Below are positions 23,520-31,295 of a DNA stretch of 64,000 bases, piece by piece; positions within the stretch are counted from its first letter, which is position 1, and every line of letters begins with the position of its first letter. Source of the stretch: Streptomyces sp. NRRL WC-3742 (lineage in GTDB: Bacteria; Actinomycetota; Actinomycetes; Streptomycetales; Streptomycetaceae); contig NZ_JOCF01000020.1 of the NCBI RefSeq assembly GCF_000720635.1, positions 28,652-92,651 of the forward strand, written 5' to 3'. The notes beneath the pieces are model-generated. The model was not told the origin of the DNA. It saw nothing but the letters and a program-made list of their open reading frames with translations, and made no database searches. The translations under genes and the position numbers were made by a program.

Positions 23520-25718
23520 TCAGCGGCCGATGACTCCCGTCACCGCGCCGGAGTCGGTGCCCCAGACCTCCTCGTCCTCGGCCAGCCAGGTGGTGCGCTG
23601 ACGCTCCTTCTCGCCCTGGCCCGCCCCACCACCGGCGCCGCCCGGGGGCGGCATCATCGGGGCGCCCGAGCCGCCGGTGGTGGAGATGCCGCGGCCCATC
23701 AGCGCCGCCTCCTCGGCGGCGGTGGCCGCGGCGGCCCGCCCGGCGGCCGCGTTGCGGGCCATGGCCGCCTCCTCGGCCAGCGCGGCACCCGCCTTGGCCG
23801 CGATCGGCGACAACCGCCCGCCCGTGCCGATCGTGGGCACGCCGCCGGACACACCGCCGGTGGTGCGCACGCCCGCGCCGAAGCCCTCGCCGATGCCCTC
23901 GCCGATCCTCGGGAGCGCCGTCGTGCGGCCGGAGCCGAAGTCGCCGACGCTGCTCCAGTTGGAGCCCAGGCCGGGCAGGCCGCCGGTGCTGCTGCCGGTG
24001 CCCAGGTGGCTCTCGATGGCGCGGCGCTGGTCGGAGATCATCTGGTCGAACGGGGAGACGGTGCGGCCGCCGGAGTCGCGGACGACGCCGTCCTTGTCGA
24101 TGGTCGTGTCCTTGTCGAGCACGACCGTGTTGCCGTTGCCGTCCTTCATCAGCGTGCCGTCGGGGAGGGTGACGGTGCCGTCCGGGTTGCGCTTGGAGCC
24201 CGGCGGCACCTTGAACGCACCGCCCGGGATGATCGGGTCCGGCAGGCCGACCTTGGTGCCGGGCGGCACCTTCCGGGGCTTGCCGTTCGCATCCAGCAGC
24301 GGCTGGCCGTTCGGGCCGATCAGTTCGCCCTTGCCGTTGACCGTGGTGCCCGGCGGCACGTACATCGGCTTGCCGTCCTTGCCGAGGACCGGCTTGCCGT
24401 CCTTGTCGAGGAGCGGCGACTGGCCCGCGGTGCCGAGGTTGAGGTTGCTGCCGGGGCCGCCGCTGCCGGTGTGGCTGCCGTTCTTGTTGGGGTTGAGGTC
24501 CAGCTTGGGCGGGGGCGGCCCGCCGCTGCCGGTGTGGTTGCCGTTCTTGTCCTTGTTGTTCAGGTCCTTGAGGTCGGGGCCGCCCTTGCCTCCGCCGCCC
24601 TGGCCACCACCACCGCCGCCGCCCTGGGTGTCCGGCGCCTTGGGCGGCGCGTCGACCGGGAGGATCATCCGCACGTCACTGAACTTGCCGAGCGGGCCGC
24701 CCGCGTAGCCGTAGGACGTCGTCAGGTTCGCCTTCACCCTGATGGCCGCACTGTCCAGCGTCCAGGCGACCCAGAGGTTCCAGAGGGCCTTGGCCTGCTG
24801 CTCGATCTGCTGGAGGAAGGCCGAGCTGCTGCCGGCCACCGGTTGCACGCCGTCCCTCACCGACCAGGTGACGCTGCCGTAGTCGGAGCTGTCGGCGAGG
24901 GTCGGCACCAGGCCGTACGTCATCATGCTGAAGGCGTAGTGGACGCAGTACCAGGGCCAGGACAGGGAGTCGTCCTTGAAGTGCTTGACCTCCCAGCCCG
25001 TGCCCCCGTCCAGGTTCCCGGACTTGTTGCGCCAGGTGTTGTAGCCGTCGTAGAGGCCGTACAGCGCGAAGTTCAGGCCGTCGCCGCCGGACTTGAGGTG
25101 CGTCTCGACGCGGTGGTCGTCCCCGCCGAGCCGCTCACGCAGCTGGTCGAACTCGCTGCGCAGGCCGACCAGGACCTCCTTGAACCGGCCGGCCGCGCTG
25201 CCCTGGAACTTGTCGCCGGCGCCGTCCACGTGGTCGGCCCAGCCCTGGACCTTCTTCTGGCACTCCGTGGCCCAGGTGTGGAGGTCGGCGATGTCCTGGG
25301 CCACGTCGGCGAAGCTCTGGATGCTCGTCGTGTCGTTCCCGTGGCCGCCCCACAGCATCGGGCCGAGGATCTCGTCGGCCATGTGCTCGAAGCGGTACAG
25401 GTTGGTGCGGACGTCCTTCGGGTCGCTCGGCGTCCAGGTCTCCCAGTGGAGCTTGCAGCCGACGATCGTCGAGACGGCCGGGTTCGTTCCCGGGTAGGTC
25501 CACTCCGACCACACGGCGAAGCCGTCCTTGTAGCCGTTGATCTGCCCCTGGGTACTGGTGTAGACCTGGATGTCGCTGATCCACTGCTCGGCCAGGACGT
25601 CCTCGCGCTTCGCCACGTCGACCTGGTTCGAGGCGGCGAACGCCTTGATCATCTCCTCCCAGGGCTGGAGCGGCGTGGTGGCCGTCCCGGAGTTCTGGGG
25701 ATCCTTGGTTTCTGCCAT
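23520..25718 (-). CDS. WXG100-like protein with Gly/Pro-rich repeats and conserved actinobacterial tail (732 aa)
   Basis: The N-terminal ~330 residues are helical and Trp-rich, like long WXG100/PPE-type secretion substrates. Residues ~340-560 are low-complexity Gly/Asn/Pro/Lys with repeated units (NGSHTGSGGP-like, then DGKPVLGKDGKP and P-x-G-T/S-K runs). The C-terminal ~170 residues are Ala/Gly-rich and end in RTTWLAEDEEVWG..TGVIG, a tail I recognise from other Streptomyces WXG100-locus proteins. No signal peptide or membrane helix. It sits between a small WXG100-like gene (93 bp upstream) and the YbaB-like gene (147 bp downstream). A role as secreted substrate or surface partner is inferred; no enzymatic motif is visible. 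Confidence 0.85.
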   Translation of the reverse strand: MAETKDPQNSGTATTPLQPWEEMIKAFAASNQVDVAKREDVLAEQWISDIQVYTSTQGQINGYKDGFAVWSEWTYPGTNPAVSTIVGCKLHWETWTPSDPKDVRTNLYRFEHMADEILGPMLWGGHGNDTTSIQSFADVAQDIADLHTWATECQKKVQGWADHVDGAGDKFQGSAAGRFKEVLVGLRSEFDQLRERLGGDDHRVETHLKSGGDGLNFALYGLYDGYNTWRNKSGNLDGGTGWEVKHFKDDSLSWPWYCVHYAFSMMTYGLVPTLADSSDYGSVTWSVRDGVQPVAGSSSAFLQQIEQQAKALWNLWVAWTLDSAAIRVKANLTTSYGYAGGPLGKFSDVRMILPVDAPPKAPDTQGGGGGGGQGGGGKGGPDLKDLNNKDKNGNHTGSGGPPPPKLDLNPNKNGSHTGSGGPGSNLNLGTAGQSPLLDKDGKPVLGKDGKPMYVPPGTTVNGKGELIGPNGQPLLDANGKPRKVPPGTKVGLPDPIIPGGAFKVPPGSKRNPDGTVTLPDGTLMKDGNGNTVVLDKDTTIDKDGVVRDSGGRTVSPFDQMISDQRRAIESHLGTGSSTGGLPGLGSNWSSVGDFGSGRTTALPRIGEGIGEGFGAGVRTTGGVSGGVPTIGTGGRLSPIAAKAGAALAEEAAMARNAAAGRAAAATAAEEAALMGRGISTTGGSGAPMMPPPGGAGGGAGQGEKERQRTTWLAEDEEVWGTDSGAVTGVIGR

Positions 25719-25811
25719 GGCTGCTTCCTGGTGCGAGGGAGGGCTGGTCGAGGCGTGGGCGGCCGGGCCGGGTGGGTCCGCGGCCCGGCCGCTCTGCGGT
25801 CAGACGTTCGG

Positions 25812-26219
25812 CTAGGTCCCGGTGCCGCCGCCGGTGCCGCCGCCGGTACCGGTGATTCCGCCGCCACCGGTGCTTCCGCCGCCGCCACCGTTGAGGACGT
25901 CGCTGAGGATCTGCATCATGTTGGCCTCGGTCCAGGCGCTGTGCTCACCCTCGCCCAGCCGGGTGTTCGCGTTCTGGAGGTCGACCACCACCTTGTCGAT
26001 GGCGTCGTGGATGGTCCCCATCGAGGTCGTGAGGCTCGTGCGGTACGCAGTCAGCCTGTCCCGCAGGGTCTTGACCGGCTGGAACGAGTCGTTACCGGGC
26101 AGCAGCGCGTGGTTGGTGATCGTCGCCGACTTGGTGCCCACCTCGTCCCTGAAGGTCTGCAGGTCCCCGACGAAGTCCTTGATTCCGTCGGGATCGACCT
26201 TGATCGTGCCCTCGCCCAT
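25812..26219 (-). CDS. Small WXG100-like protein with Gly-rich tail (135 aa)
   Basis: About 105 helical residues, then a tail of Gly/Thr/Ser repeats (GGGGGSTGGGG type). No W-x-G turn is evident, but the length, helical hairpin pattern and location in a row of WXG100-type genes fit the superfamily. Neighbours are 24 bp upstream and 93 bp downstream on the same strand. It is probably secreted or a partner of the 732-residue protein, by context only. Confidence 0.75.
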   Translation of the reverse strand: MGEGTIKVDPDGIKDFVGDLQTFRDEVGTKSATITNHALLPGNDSFQPVKTLRDRLTAYRTSLTTSMGTIHDAIDKVVVDLQNANTRLGEGEHSAWTEANMMQILSDVLNGGGGGSTGGGGITGTGGGTGGGTGT

Positions 26220-26243
26220 GGGCGAACTCCTAAGCCCTCGTGG

Positions 26244-26552
26244 CTAGTTGAACTGCTTCCGGCCGTCCTGGTCCGCCTGGATCATGGTCTCGTGCATGTG
26301 GCCGAGCCTGCCCGCGGCGGCGATGATGTCGTCGTTCATCGCCTGGGCGTTCCTGTTCACGACCTGCTGGAAGTTCGTGAAGGCGGTGGCCGCCGCACCC
26401 TGGAACTGACCGCTCTCCGTCAGATGGGTCAGCTGGTTCATCACCGCCTGGAGGCTGTCGCTCATCCCGCCGCCGGCCTGCGCCAGCTCGCTCTGCGCCT
26501 GCTCGATGCTCTCGTGGTGGAGCTGGATGCTCCCGAAGTTGTCCATGCCCAT
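26244..26552 (-). CDS. WXG100-family protein (102 aa)
   Basis: A helical-hairpin protein of ESAT-6 size with a turn at FQGAAATAF, where F-Q-G replaces W-x-G, as seen in many WXG100 relatives. I start at the ATG at 26552 (preceded by GGAAGGGAACG); a longer open frame runs upstream, but that part lies over the next WXG100 gene in another frame and is a shadow. Probably forms a heterodimer with the protein encoded just upstream (26585..26911) and is exported by an ESX system. Confidence 0.8.
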   Translation of the reverse strand: MGMDNFGSIQLHHESIEQAQSELAQAGGGMSDSLQAVMNQLTHLTESGQFQGAAATAFTNFQQVVNRNAQAMNDDIIAAAGRLGHMHETMIQADQDGRKQFN

Positions 26553-26584
26553 GGTTCGGCGTTCCCTTCCCGTCGTACGCGCCG

Positions 26585-26911
26585 TCAGGCGCCCTGGAGT
26601 CCTTCGTAGATGCCGTCGGCGGCCTGCGCGCGAGCCTCGGCCTCGGCGTTGGTGATGATCTGGCTGGCGCCCTGGGTCGACTCGACGAAGCGCTCGAAGG
26701 CGGCGATGACCTCGTGGTAGCGGCGCATCCAGTCGTCGAGCTTCTCCTGGAAGGTCGAGCTGGCGCCGGAGATCCAGCCCTGCCCGACCTCCTCCTTGAT
26801 CCGCTGGACCGTACGGCCGGCCGTGATCATGTCGTCGATCTGCTGCTGCAGACCCTTGAGGACGTTGCTGATCGCCTCGTCCTGTTTCGTCAGCATGCCA
26901 GGCGTGCTCAC
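26585..26911 (-). CDS. WXG100-family protein with W-x-x-G turn (108 aa)
   Basis: Two predicted helices separated by a G-W-I-S-G-A-S turn, close to the W-x-G motif, and a helical C-terminus ending in ..YEGLQGA. Length is typical of ESAT-6/CFP-10-like secretion substrates. It is the first small gene after eccB (74 bp gap) and is followed after 32 bp by another WXG100 gene, the usual paired layout of these heterodimeric substrates. Confidence 0.85.
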   Translation of the reverse strand: MSTPGMLTKQDEAISNVLKGLQQQIDDMITAGRTVQRIKEEVGQGWISGASSTFQEKLDDWMRRYHEVIAAFERFVESTQGASQIITNAEAEARAQAADGIYEGLQGA

Positions 26912-26985
26912 CAGGATCTCCCTTCCTCCGCGCGCCGGGCGCGCGCGGTTCCGAACGACTCAACGGGGCTGCCGGGACGGGCGGT

Positions 26986-28542
26986 TCAGTCGCAGGCCGA
27001 CGGGGCCGGAGAGGTGGCCTGAGCACCCGGACCGACCGCCGCCACCGTGGGCGCCCCCGCCACGGGGACCCCTGCCGCGGGGGCTCCTGCCACCGGGGCC
27101 CCCGCCGAGGCGGCGGTCGCGGAGACGGCGCTCGCGGAGACGGCGGGCACGTCCGCCAGGGCCGCCGGGTCCAGGCTCGGCCCCGCCGGCAGCAGCGCCA
27201 CCACGGCGGCGGGCACGGCCGCCGGCGTCACACCCGCGTAGCCGAGCTGCTTGACCACGGCGGCCGAGGGCAGCGCGTACCGCACCCCGCCCTCGGTGAC
27301 CAGGTACTGCGTCCCGCCGCCGCCCGCGCCCGACAGCACCCGCACCAGCGCGCCGCGCCCGGGCCGTACGGCGATCCGGTCGGCCACCGCGCAGGCGCCG
27401 GGCGCCGCCGGGGCCGGGGCGCGGCCCACGTCCGCCACGGCGGCGGGCAGCACGGTGACGGCGGTGGTCGGGGAGGCCGCGCCCGCGTGCACGTCCGCGC
27501 AGACGCCCTCGCCGCGCAGCGGGGTCACCAACTGCGGCGGCGCCTGCGGCAGTCCGCCGCCCGGGGCGGCGCCCGGCGCGGAGTGCGCGGCCAGGTCCTC
27601 CGCACCGATCGCGACGGGCGCGGGGGCGGCGCTGCCGTACGCCTCGCGCTGGGTGCGCCGGTCGCCGAGCAGCAGCCCGTACTGGGTCGCGGTCAGCGGG
27701 GCGAGGCCCTCACGGGTCAGGACGTAGCGGGCGCCGCCGGAGGCGTCGAAGAGCTGGCCGATACGGGTCGGCTTCCCCGCCAGCGCCGGGCCCGGGTCGC
27801 CCCGGCCGGGGACGGCGGGCGCGGCGAGGTCCGGCCCGGCGGGCAGGGCGTTCAGCACCCCGGCCGGGACGGGGAACGGCGTCGCACCGCCGTAACCGAG
27901 CGCCTGGAGCGCGCCGTTGGCGGTGTCCACGCGCAGCCGCTGACCCTGCCAGAGCAGGTGCACCGAGCCGTCCGGCAGCGCGACCAGCAGGCCCTGGCCG
28001 GGGCCGAGGGCCCTGCCCTCCCCCGCCGGGTCCACCTGCAGCGCCAGCCGGGGCGCGGGGGCGCCCGTCGGGCCGGGCTGCACGGTGCCGCAGACCAGCC
28101 AGGTGCCGCCGCCCAGGTCACCGGCGGGCGGCAGCCCGTCCGGGGCGCCGGCGATCCCCACCGGCAACCCGCGCGGGGCGTCCGCGATCGAGTCCCGGCT
28201 CACCGAACGGACCGTCAGCTGGTCGCCGGCCAGCAGCTTGGCGCTGGTGTCGTTGAGCACCGGGTGCAGCTGCCCGCCGATGGACAGGTAGCGGGCGCCG
28301 CTCTCCTCCACCACCAGCAGGGTGCCGGGCTTCTCCCAGCCGGAGTCGCCGCCGGGCTTGATCACCCCGTACACCGTCACACCGAGCCCGATCAGCACCG
28401 CCACCGCCAGGCCCGTCACCGCACCCCGGGTGGTCCTGCCGGTCGGGCTGTCCGGCGCGTCGGGCTCCGCCCGCAGCATGCCGGAGGCCAGCCTGCTCAT
28501 CACGAACAGGTGCGCCTGCACCTGGTCGCGTCGGGACTGCAT
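26986..28542 (-). CDS. eccB: Type VII secretion protein EccB
   Basis: 518 residues. A short cytoplasmic N-terminus begins MQSRRDQVQAHLFVMSRL, the EccB signature start, followed by one membrane helix at about 38-60 and a large extracytoplasmic part with repeated EccB modules: each has a G..Y.L....V...LGY....P..VP..V...LP.GP.LDP pattern, the last near the C-terminus. EccB is a structural subunit and putative ATPase of the ESX membrane complex. The ATG at 28542 has GGGGAGGACG in front, and the eight in-frame codons upstream look non-coding. It is the first gene of the minus-strand run that ends with the giant toxin. No eccC, eccD, eccE or mycP is in the window, so this copy must work with components encoded elsewhere. 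Confidence 0.92.
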   Translation of the reverse strand: MQSRRDQVQAHLFVMSRLASGMLRAEPDAPDSPTGRTTRGAVTGLAVAVLIGLGVTVYGVIKPGGDSGWEKPGTLLVVEESGARYLSIGGQLHPVLNDTSAKLLAGDQLTVRSVSRDSIADAPRGLPVGIAGAPDGLPPAGDLGGGTWLVCGTVQPGPTGAPAPRLALQVDPAGEGRALGPGQGLLVALPDGSVHLLWQGQRLRVDTANGALQALGYGGATPFPVPAGVLNALPAGPDLAAPAVPGRGDPGPALAGKPTRIGQLFDASGGARYVLTREGLAPLTATQYGLLLGDRRTQREAYGSAAPAPVAIGAEDLAAHSAPGAAPGGGLPQAPPQLVTPLRGEGVCADVHAGAASPTTAVTVLPAAVADVGRAPAPAAPGACAVADRIAVRPGRGALVRVLSGAGGGGTQYLVTEGGVRYALPSAAVVKQLGYAGVTPAAVPAAVVALLPAGPSLDPAALADVPAVSASAVSATAASAGAPVAGAPAAGVPVAGAPTVAAVGPGAQATSPAPSACD

Positions 28543-28639
28543 CCACGTCCTCCCCGCATCGCACACCGGGGCGCCGCCGATGCCGCGCCCCCACCCCGGT
28601 CCTACGGGCGGGAAGGGCCTGGGAGTTCATCCATATCTC

Positions 28640-28666
28640 TTGAACCCTCCGGTGCGGGTGCAGGAT
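28640..28666 (+). promoter_or_regulatory. Candidate promoter for the divergent membrane-protein genes
   Basis: TTGAAC at 28640-28645 and CAGGAT at 28661-28666 resemble vegetative hexamers but are 15 bp apart, shorter than usual. The 163-bp gap between eccB and the plus-strand gene must contain divergent promoters; this is the best match I see for the right-hand one. Confidence 0.25.
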
Positions 28667-28705
28667 GCTGGGGGCCTTCGTGTCGGGAATCGAGGAGGGG
28701 CACGG

Positions 28706-29095
28706 TTGGACTGGGCTCAGGCCGCCGGGTACGGGGCCGTCGGGGGCGCGCTCGTCGAACTGGTCATCGTCAACGGGCGGTTGCTCGCCTGGCAGGCCGC
28801 CCGGCACAGAGCCCGCGACGAACGCAAACGCCGACTGCCTCCCCTGCGGCACTACATCGACCCGACCGCCGACCTCGCCGCCGCCCTCAGCCGGATCGCC
28901 CTCGGGGCACTGACCGGCTGGCTGCTCCACTCGCAGGTCACCGGGCTGTACGCGGCGGTGGCGGCCGGGGCTTCGGCGCCGGCGCTGATCCGGCAGCTGG
29001 GGACGTTCGGGAGCGTGCAGGACGTGGTCCGGGGGCCGGTGGCGTCGGCGGAGGTCGAGGCGACGAGGGAGCGGGCCGAGGAGGTGGGGTCATGA
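28706..29095 (+). CDS. Small membrane-associated hypothetical protein (129 aa)
   Basis: I start at TTG 28706 because GAGGAGGGG lies just upstream; the longer open frame overlaps eccB and is not plausible. Residues ~5-25 and ~55-95 are hydrophobic helices, with a basic KR-rich stretch between them. The C-terminus is acidic. It overlaps the next gene by 4 bp (ATGA). It is divergent from eccB and may belong to the secretion locus. Family not recognised. Confidence 0.7.
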   Translation: MDWAQAAGYGAVGGALVELVIVNGRLLAWQAARHRARDERKRRLPPLRHYIDPTADLAAALSRIALGALTGWLLHSQVTGLYAAVAAGASAPALIRQLGTFGSVQDVVRGPVASAEVEATRERAEEVGS

Positions 29096-29619
29096 CCTTC
29101 CTCCAGCGGTACCTGCGCTCGCTGCTGGGCCTGGGGGCCCCGGTCGGGCTCTCCTCGGACGGGCCTTCCCCGGTCGGGCTGTCCTCGGACGGGCTGTCCT
29201 CCGACGGGCTGCGGCCGGGCTCCGGCCTGCCCTGGTGGCGCCGGTACGCGGCCTCGCTGGTCGGGGTGCCGCTGGCGGCGGCGCCGGTCGGCGGCGGTGG
29301 CGTGGTGGCGCAGCCGTCGAGGGGGGCGCAGCCGTTCCACGGGTACACGCGCGGGAACCGGCACCTCCTGGTGCCGCGGCCCGGCTCGTACCAGCGCCTC
29401 GAGCCCGGGGGGCCTGCGATCGCCTACGGCGTCCCCACGGCGACCGGCTCCCCTCGTTCCCGCCGCCTGGTCGGCGTCGGCTTCGCCCTGGCACTGATCG
29501 GCGGGGTGATCGCCCTGCTCCTGACCGCCACTCCCGCCGACACGCCGAACCAGCCGGCGCCGAGCACGACCGCCCCCACGACGCCGGGCCGGAGCAGCCC
29601 GCCTCACCCGACGCCCTGA
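29092..29619 (+). CDS. Hypothetical protein with one C-terminal membrane helix (175 aa)
   Basis: The N-terminal third has repeats of the type G-L-S-S-D-G, encoded by a tandem repeat at ~29148-29210. The middle is Arg/Gly/Pro-rich and likely cytoplasmic. One membrane helix (about residues 129-149) is followed by a Thr/Pro/Ser tail that would be outside. Coupled to the preceding gene by an ATGA overlap. No known domain. Confidence 0.7.
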   Translation: MTFLQRYLRSLLGLGAPVGLSSDGPSPVGLSSDGLSSDGLRPGSGLPWWRRYAASLVGVPLAAAPVGGGGVVAQPSRGAQPFHGYTRGNRHLLVPRPGSYQRLEPGGPAIAYGVPTATGSPRSRRLVGVGFALALIGGVIALLLTATPADTPNQPAPSTTAPTTPGRSSPPHPTP

Positions 29620-29749
29620 CGGCCGCTCAGCACGGCACGGCCCTCCGGTGCCCACCGCAGCCGCTACGGTGGTCGTCGACCGGCGGACAAGTCGCCCAGC
29701 TCCCTGGGCACTTGAGCCGCAGCCGCGCTGATGACCTCCGGGGGACCCA

Positions 29750-30109
29750 GTGACGTACTTCGTGGAACTGCCCGTGACCGCCGGCCAGGACCCACCCGAG
29801 ACCGTACGCGTCGAGATCACCCAGGTCGGCGAGGGCCTCGTCCAGGTCTCCCGCCCCGGCCAGGTCGTCGCCCGCGCCACCCGCTCCCTCGGCGACATGC
29901 TCGCCGGCATCCGCCCCGTCGCCCAGAACTTCGTCGAAGGCTTCCAGGGCCTGGCCCACGCCCCCGACGAGATCAGCATCGAGTTCGGCCTCTCCCTCTC
30001 CGCCGAGGCGGACGTGGTCATCTCCAGCACCTCCGCCGAGGCCAACTTCAAGGTCTCCCTCACCTGGAACCACCACCCGAGGGCCGAGCCCGCCGCCGAG
30101 GAGGAATAG
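29750..30109 (+). CDS. Trypco1 (CU044_2847 family) protein
   Basis: 119 residues: a beta-rich N-terminus, then the family's core with a helix (SLGDMLAGIRPVAQNFVEGF) and the conserved ending IEFGLSLSAEADVVISSTSAEANFKVSLTW. This is the trypsin-co-occurring domain 1, found next to trypsin-like proteases and in actinobacterial conflict systems with MoxR/vWA or NTPase partners. No such partner is adjacent here. The start is GTG, with GGGGGA upstream. Confidence 0.8.
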   Translation: MTYFVELPVTAGQDPPETVRVEITQVGEGLVQVSRPGQVVARATRSLGDMLAGIRPVAQNFVEGFQGLAHAPDEISIEFGLSLSAEADVVISSTSAEANFKVSLTWNHHPRAEPAAEEE

Positions 30110-30184
30110 GGAACCGTCAGGGCCGCATCAGCACCCCGTCAAAGCCCGACCGGCACTCCGCCCGGCGGGTGCAGGGTGGACGTC

Positions 30185-30202
30185 ACCTGCAAGTCCGCAG
30201 GT
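30185..30202. promoter_or_regulatory. Inverted repeat ahead of small gene
   Basis: ACCTGC-6 nt-GCAGGT, perfect 6-bp arms, about 20 bp before the ATG at 30224 and just upstream of its GGAGGTG ribosome site. It could be an operator or a translational hairpin. Confidence 0.3.
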
Positions 30203-30223
30203 TCGCACCGGAGGTGAGCCCGC

Positions 30224-30475
30224 ATGTCCGTCTTCGCCGCGTTCCACTCCCACGCCCCCGCGCCCGCCCTCGACCACCCCGGGCATCGCCTGCGCGCCGC
30301 GTTCGCCCGGATCGTCGAACGGCTCACCGCGAGCCCCCTCGACAACTCCGTCCTGCACGCCATGGGCGCCCCCCGCACCACCACCCGGCCCGCCGGGCTG
30401 CACGCCCACTGGCACCCGGTCCGCCGCCCCGACGGCACCACCGGACTCGAGGCCGACTGGCACACCGGGAACTGA
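30224..30475 (+). CDS. Small hypothetical protein (83 aa)
   Basis: A His/Pro-rich protein with a short helix (LRAAFARIVERLTA) and a beta-like end (HWHPVRRPDGTTGLEADWH). A good GGAGGTG site 8 bp before the ATG and normal codon use support it being real. No family recognised; no signal peptide or membrane helix. Confidence 0.6.
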   Translation: MSVFAAFHSHAPAPALDHPGHRLRAAFARIVERLTASPLDNSVLHAMGAPRTTTRPAGLHAHWHPVRRPDGTTGLEADWHTGN

Positions 30476-30515
30476 GTCCGTTCCCACGGCAGGGGCCGGG
30501 GCGGGACCATGCGGT

Positions 30516-31070
30516 ATGGAGTTTCTCGCCTACCACCGCGACCGCCCCGGCTCGATGCCGCTGCGCAGCGCCCTGATCGAGGCCCACTGGTCCTACATGG
30601 ACGGCTTCGCCGAGCAGTTGATCGCCCGCGGCCCGACCTTCGACGAGGCCACCGACACCGTCACCGGCAGCGTCCACATCGTCGACCTGCCCGACCCGGC
30701 CGCCGCCCGCGCGTTCGCCTTCGACGAGCCCAACTACCAGGCCGGCGCCTACCGGGACGTCCTCCTGCGCCGCTGGACCAACACCCTCGGCCGCACCATG
30801 TGGGACCACCCGGACCTCATGACCGAGGAAGCCCCCCGCTCCCTCATCCTCGCCCTCGGCGAAGGCGACCCCGCCGACCTCACCCCACCCCCCACCCACA
30901 AGCCCCACCTCATCGCCTACGGCCCCCTCCTCGCCGACGACGGCACCACCTGGCTCGGCACCGCCGCCATCCTCGACACCCCCGACCCCACCACCGCCCA
31001 CACCCTCCTCACCCCCACCGCGTACGCCACCGTCGAAGTCCACTCCTGGGCCCCCGGCGGCCGCCGCTGA
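30516..31070 (+). CDS. YciI-like protein (184 aa)
   Basis: Residues 1-100 match the YciI/dimeric ferredoxin-like pattern: start MEFLAYHRDRPGS, HW.YMD.FA..LIARGPTF, then T.TGSVHIVDLPD..AARAFAF.EPN...G.Y. The second half looks like a partial second copy (LIAYGPLLADDG...GTAAILDTPD...AHTLL). YciI proteins are small enzymes or stress proteins of poorly defined function. A strong terminator follows after 6 bp. Confidence 0.8.
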   Translation: MEFLAYHRDRPGSMPLRSALIEAHWSYMDGFAEQLIARGPTFDEATDTVTGSVHIVDLPDPAAARAFAFDEPNYQAGAYRDVLLRRWTNTLGRTMWDHPDLMTEEAPRSLILALGEGDPADLTPPPTHKPHLIAYGPLLADDGTTWLGTAAILDTPDPTTAHTLLTPTAYATVEVHSWAPGGRR

Positions 31071-31076
31071 CCCCCC

Positions 31077-31115
31077 ACCCGGCCCCGCCCCCGACACTCG
31101 GGGGCCGGGCCGGGT
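31077..31115. terminator. Strong GC-rich hairpin
   Basis: Arms ACCCGGCCC/GGGCCGGGT (9 bp) and CCCCCGA/TCGGGGG (7 bp) with a 2-nt internal mismatch and a CAC loop. It begins 6 bp after the stop of the YciI-like gene. It would also stop transcription arriving from the right on the minus strand. Confidence 0.75.
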
Positions 31116-31118
31116 ACT

Positions 31119-31248
31119 CGAGCATCGAGTCGAACTTGGCAGGGATGGGCCACCGGTCCGGGTCAGGGCCCCGCATCAACCAGAAGAAGTGGTCGGAGTT
31201 GTATCCCCACTTCAGAAGCCCGCCCTCTGCCGGGGAGCACACCCGGCC
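31119..31248 (-). pseudogene. Remnant of a SUKH (SMI1/KNR4)-like immunity gene
   Basis: The minus strand encodes a stretch with GGLLKWGYNSDHFFWL, then GPDPDRWPIP and FDSMLEY. This is the diagnostic middle and end of actinobacterial SUKH proteins (GGLLpWG.t.n.D.fFWl..GPdPd.Wpv). There is no complete gene: upstream the match jumps frame, and downstream it runs into the terminator hairpin without a proper end. It lies directly after the DUF5753 gene, so it is probably a relic of a decayed toxin-immunity or regulator pair. Confidence 0.55.
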
Positions 31249-31295
31249 AACTGCTCCAGCGTTTCTTCGATGCCCACGTTCTGCTCCAGGCTCTG

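Noticed and set aside
22665..26609. 1314-codon plus-strand open frame opposite the WXG100 genes
   Set aside because: The minus strand carries the WXG100-type proteins with ribosome sites; the plus-strand translation is repetitive.
29652..29672. CCACCG/CGGTGG hairpin between the membrane-protein gene and Trypco1
   Set aside because: Only 6 bp with a 9-nt loop; too weak to call a terminator.
29731..30576. Open frame across the Trypco1 and small gene region
   Set aside because: Arg/Pro-rich out-of-phase reading of the real genes.
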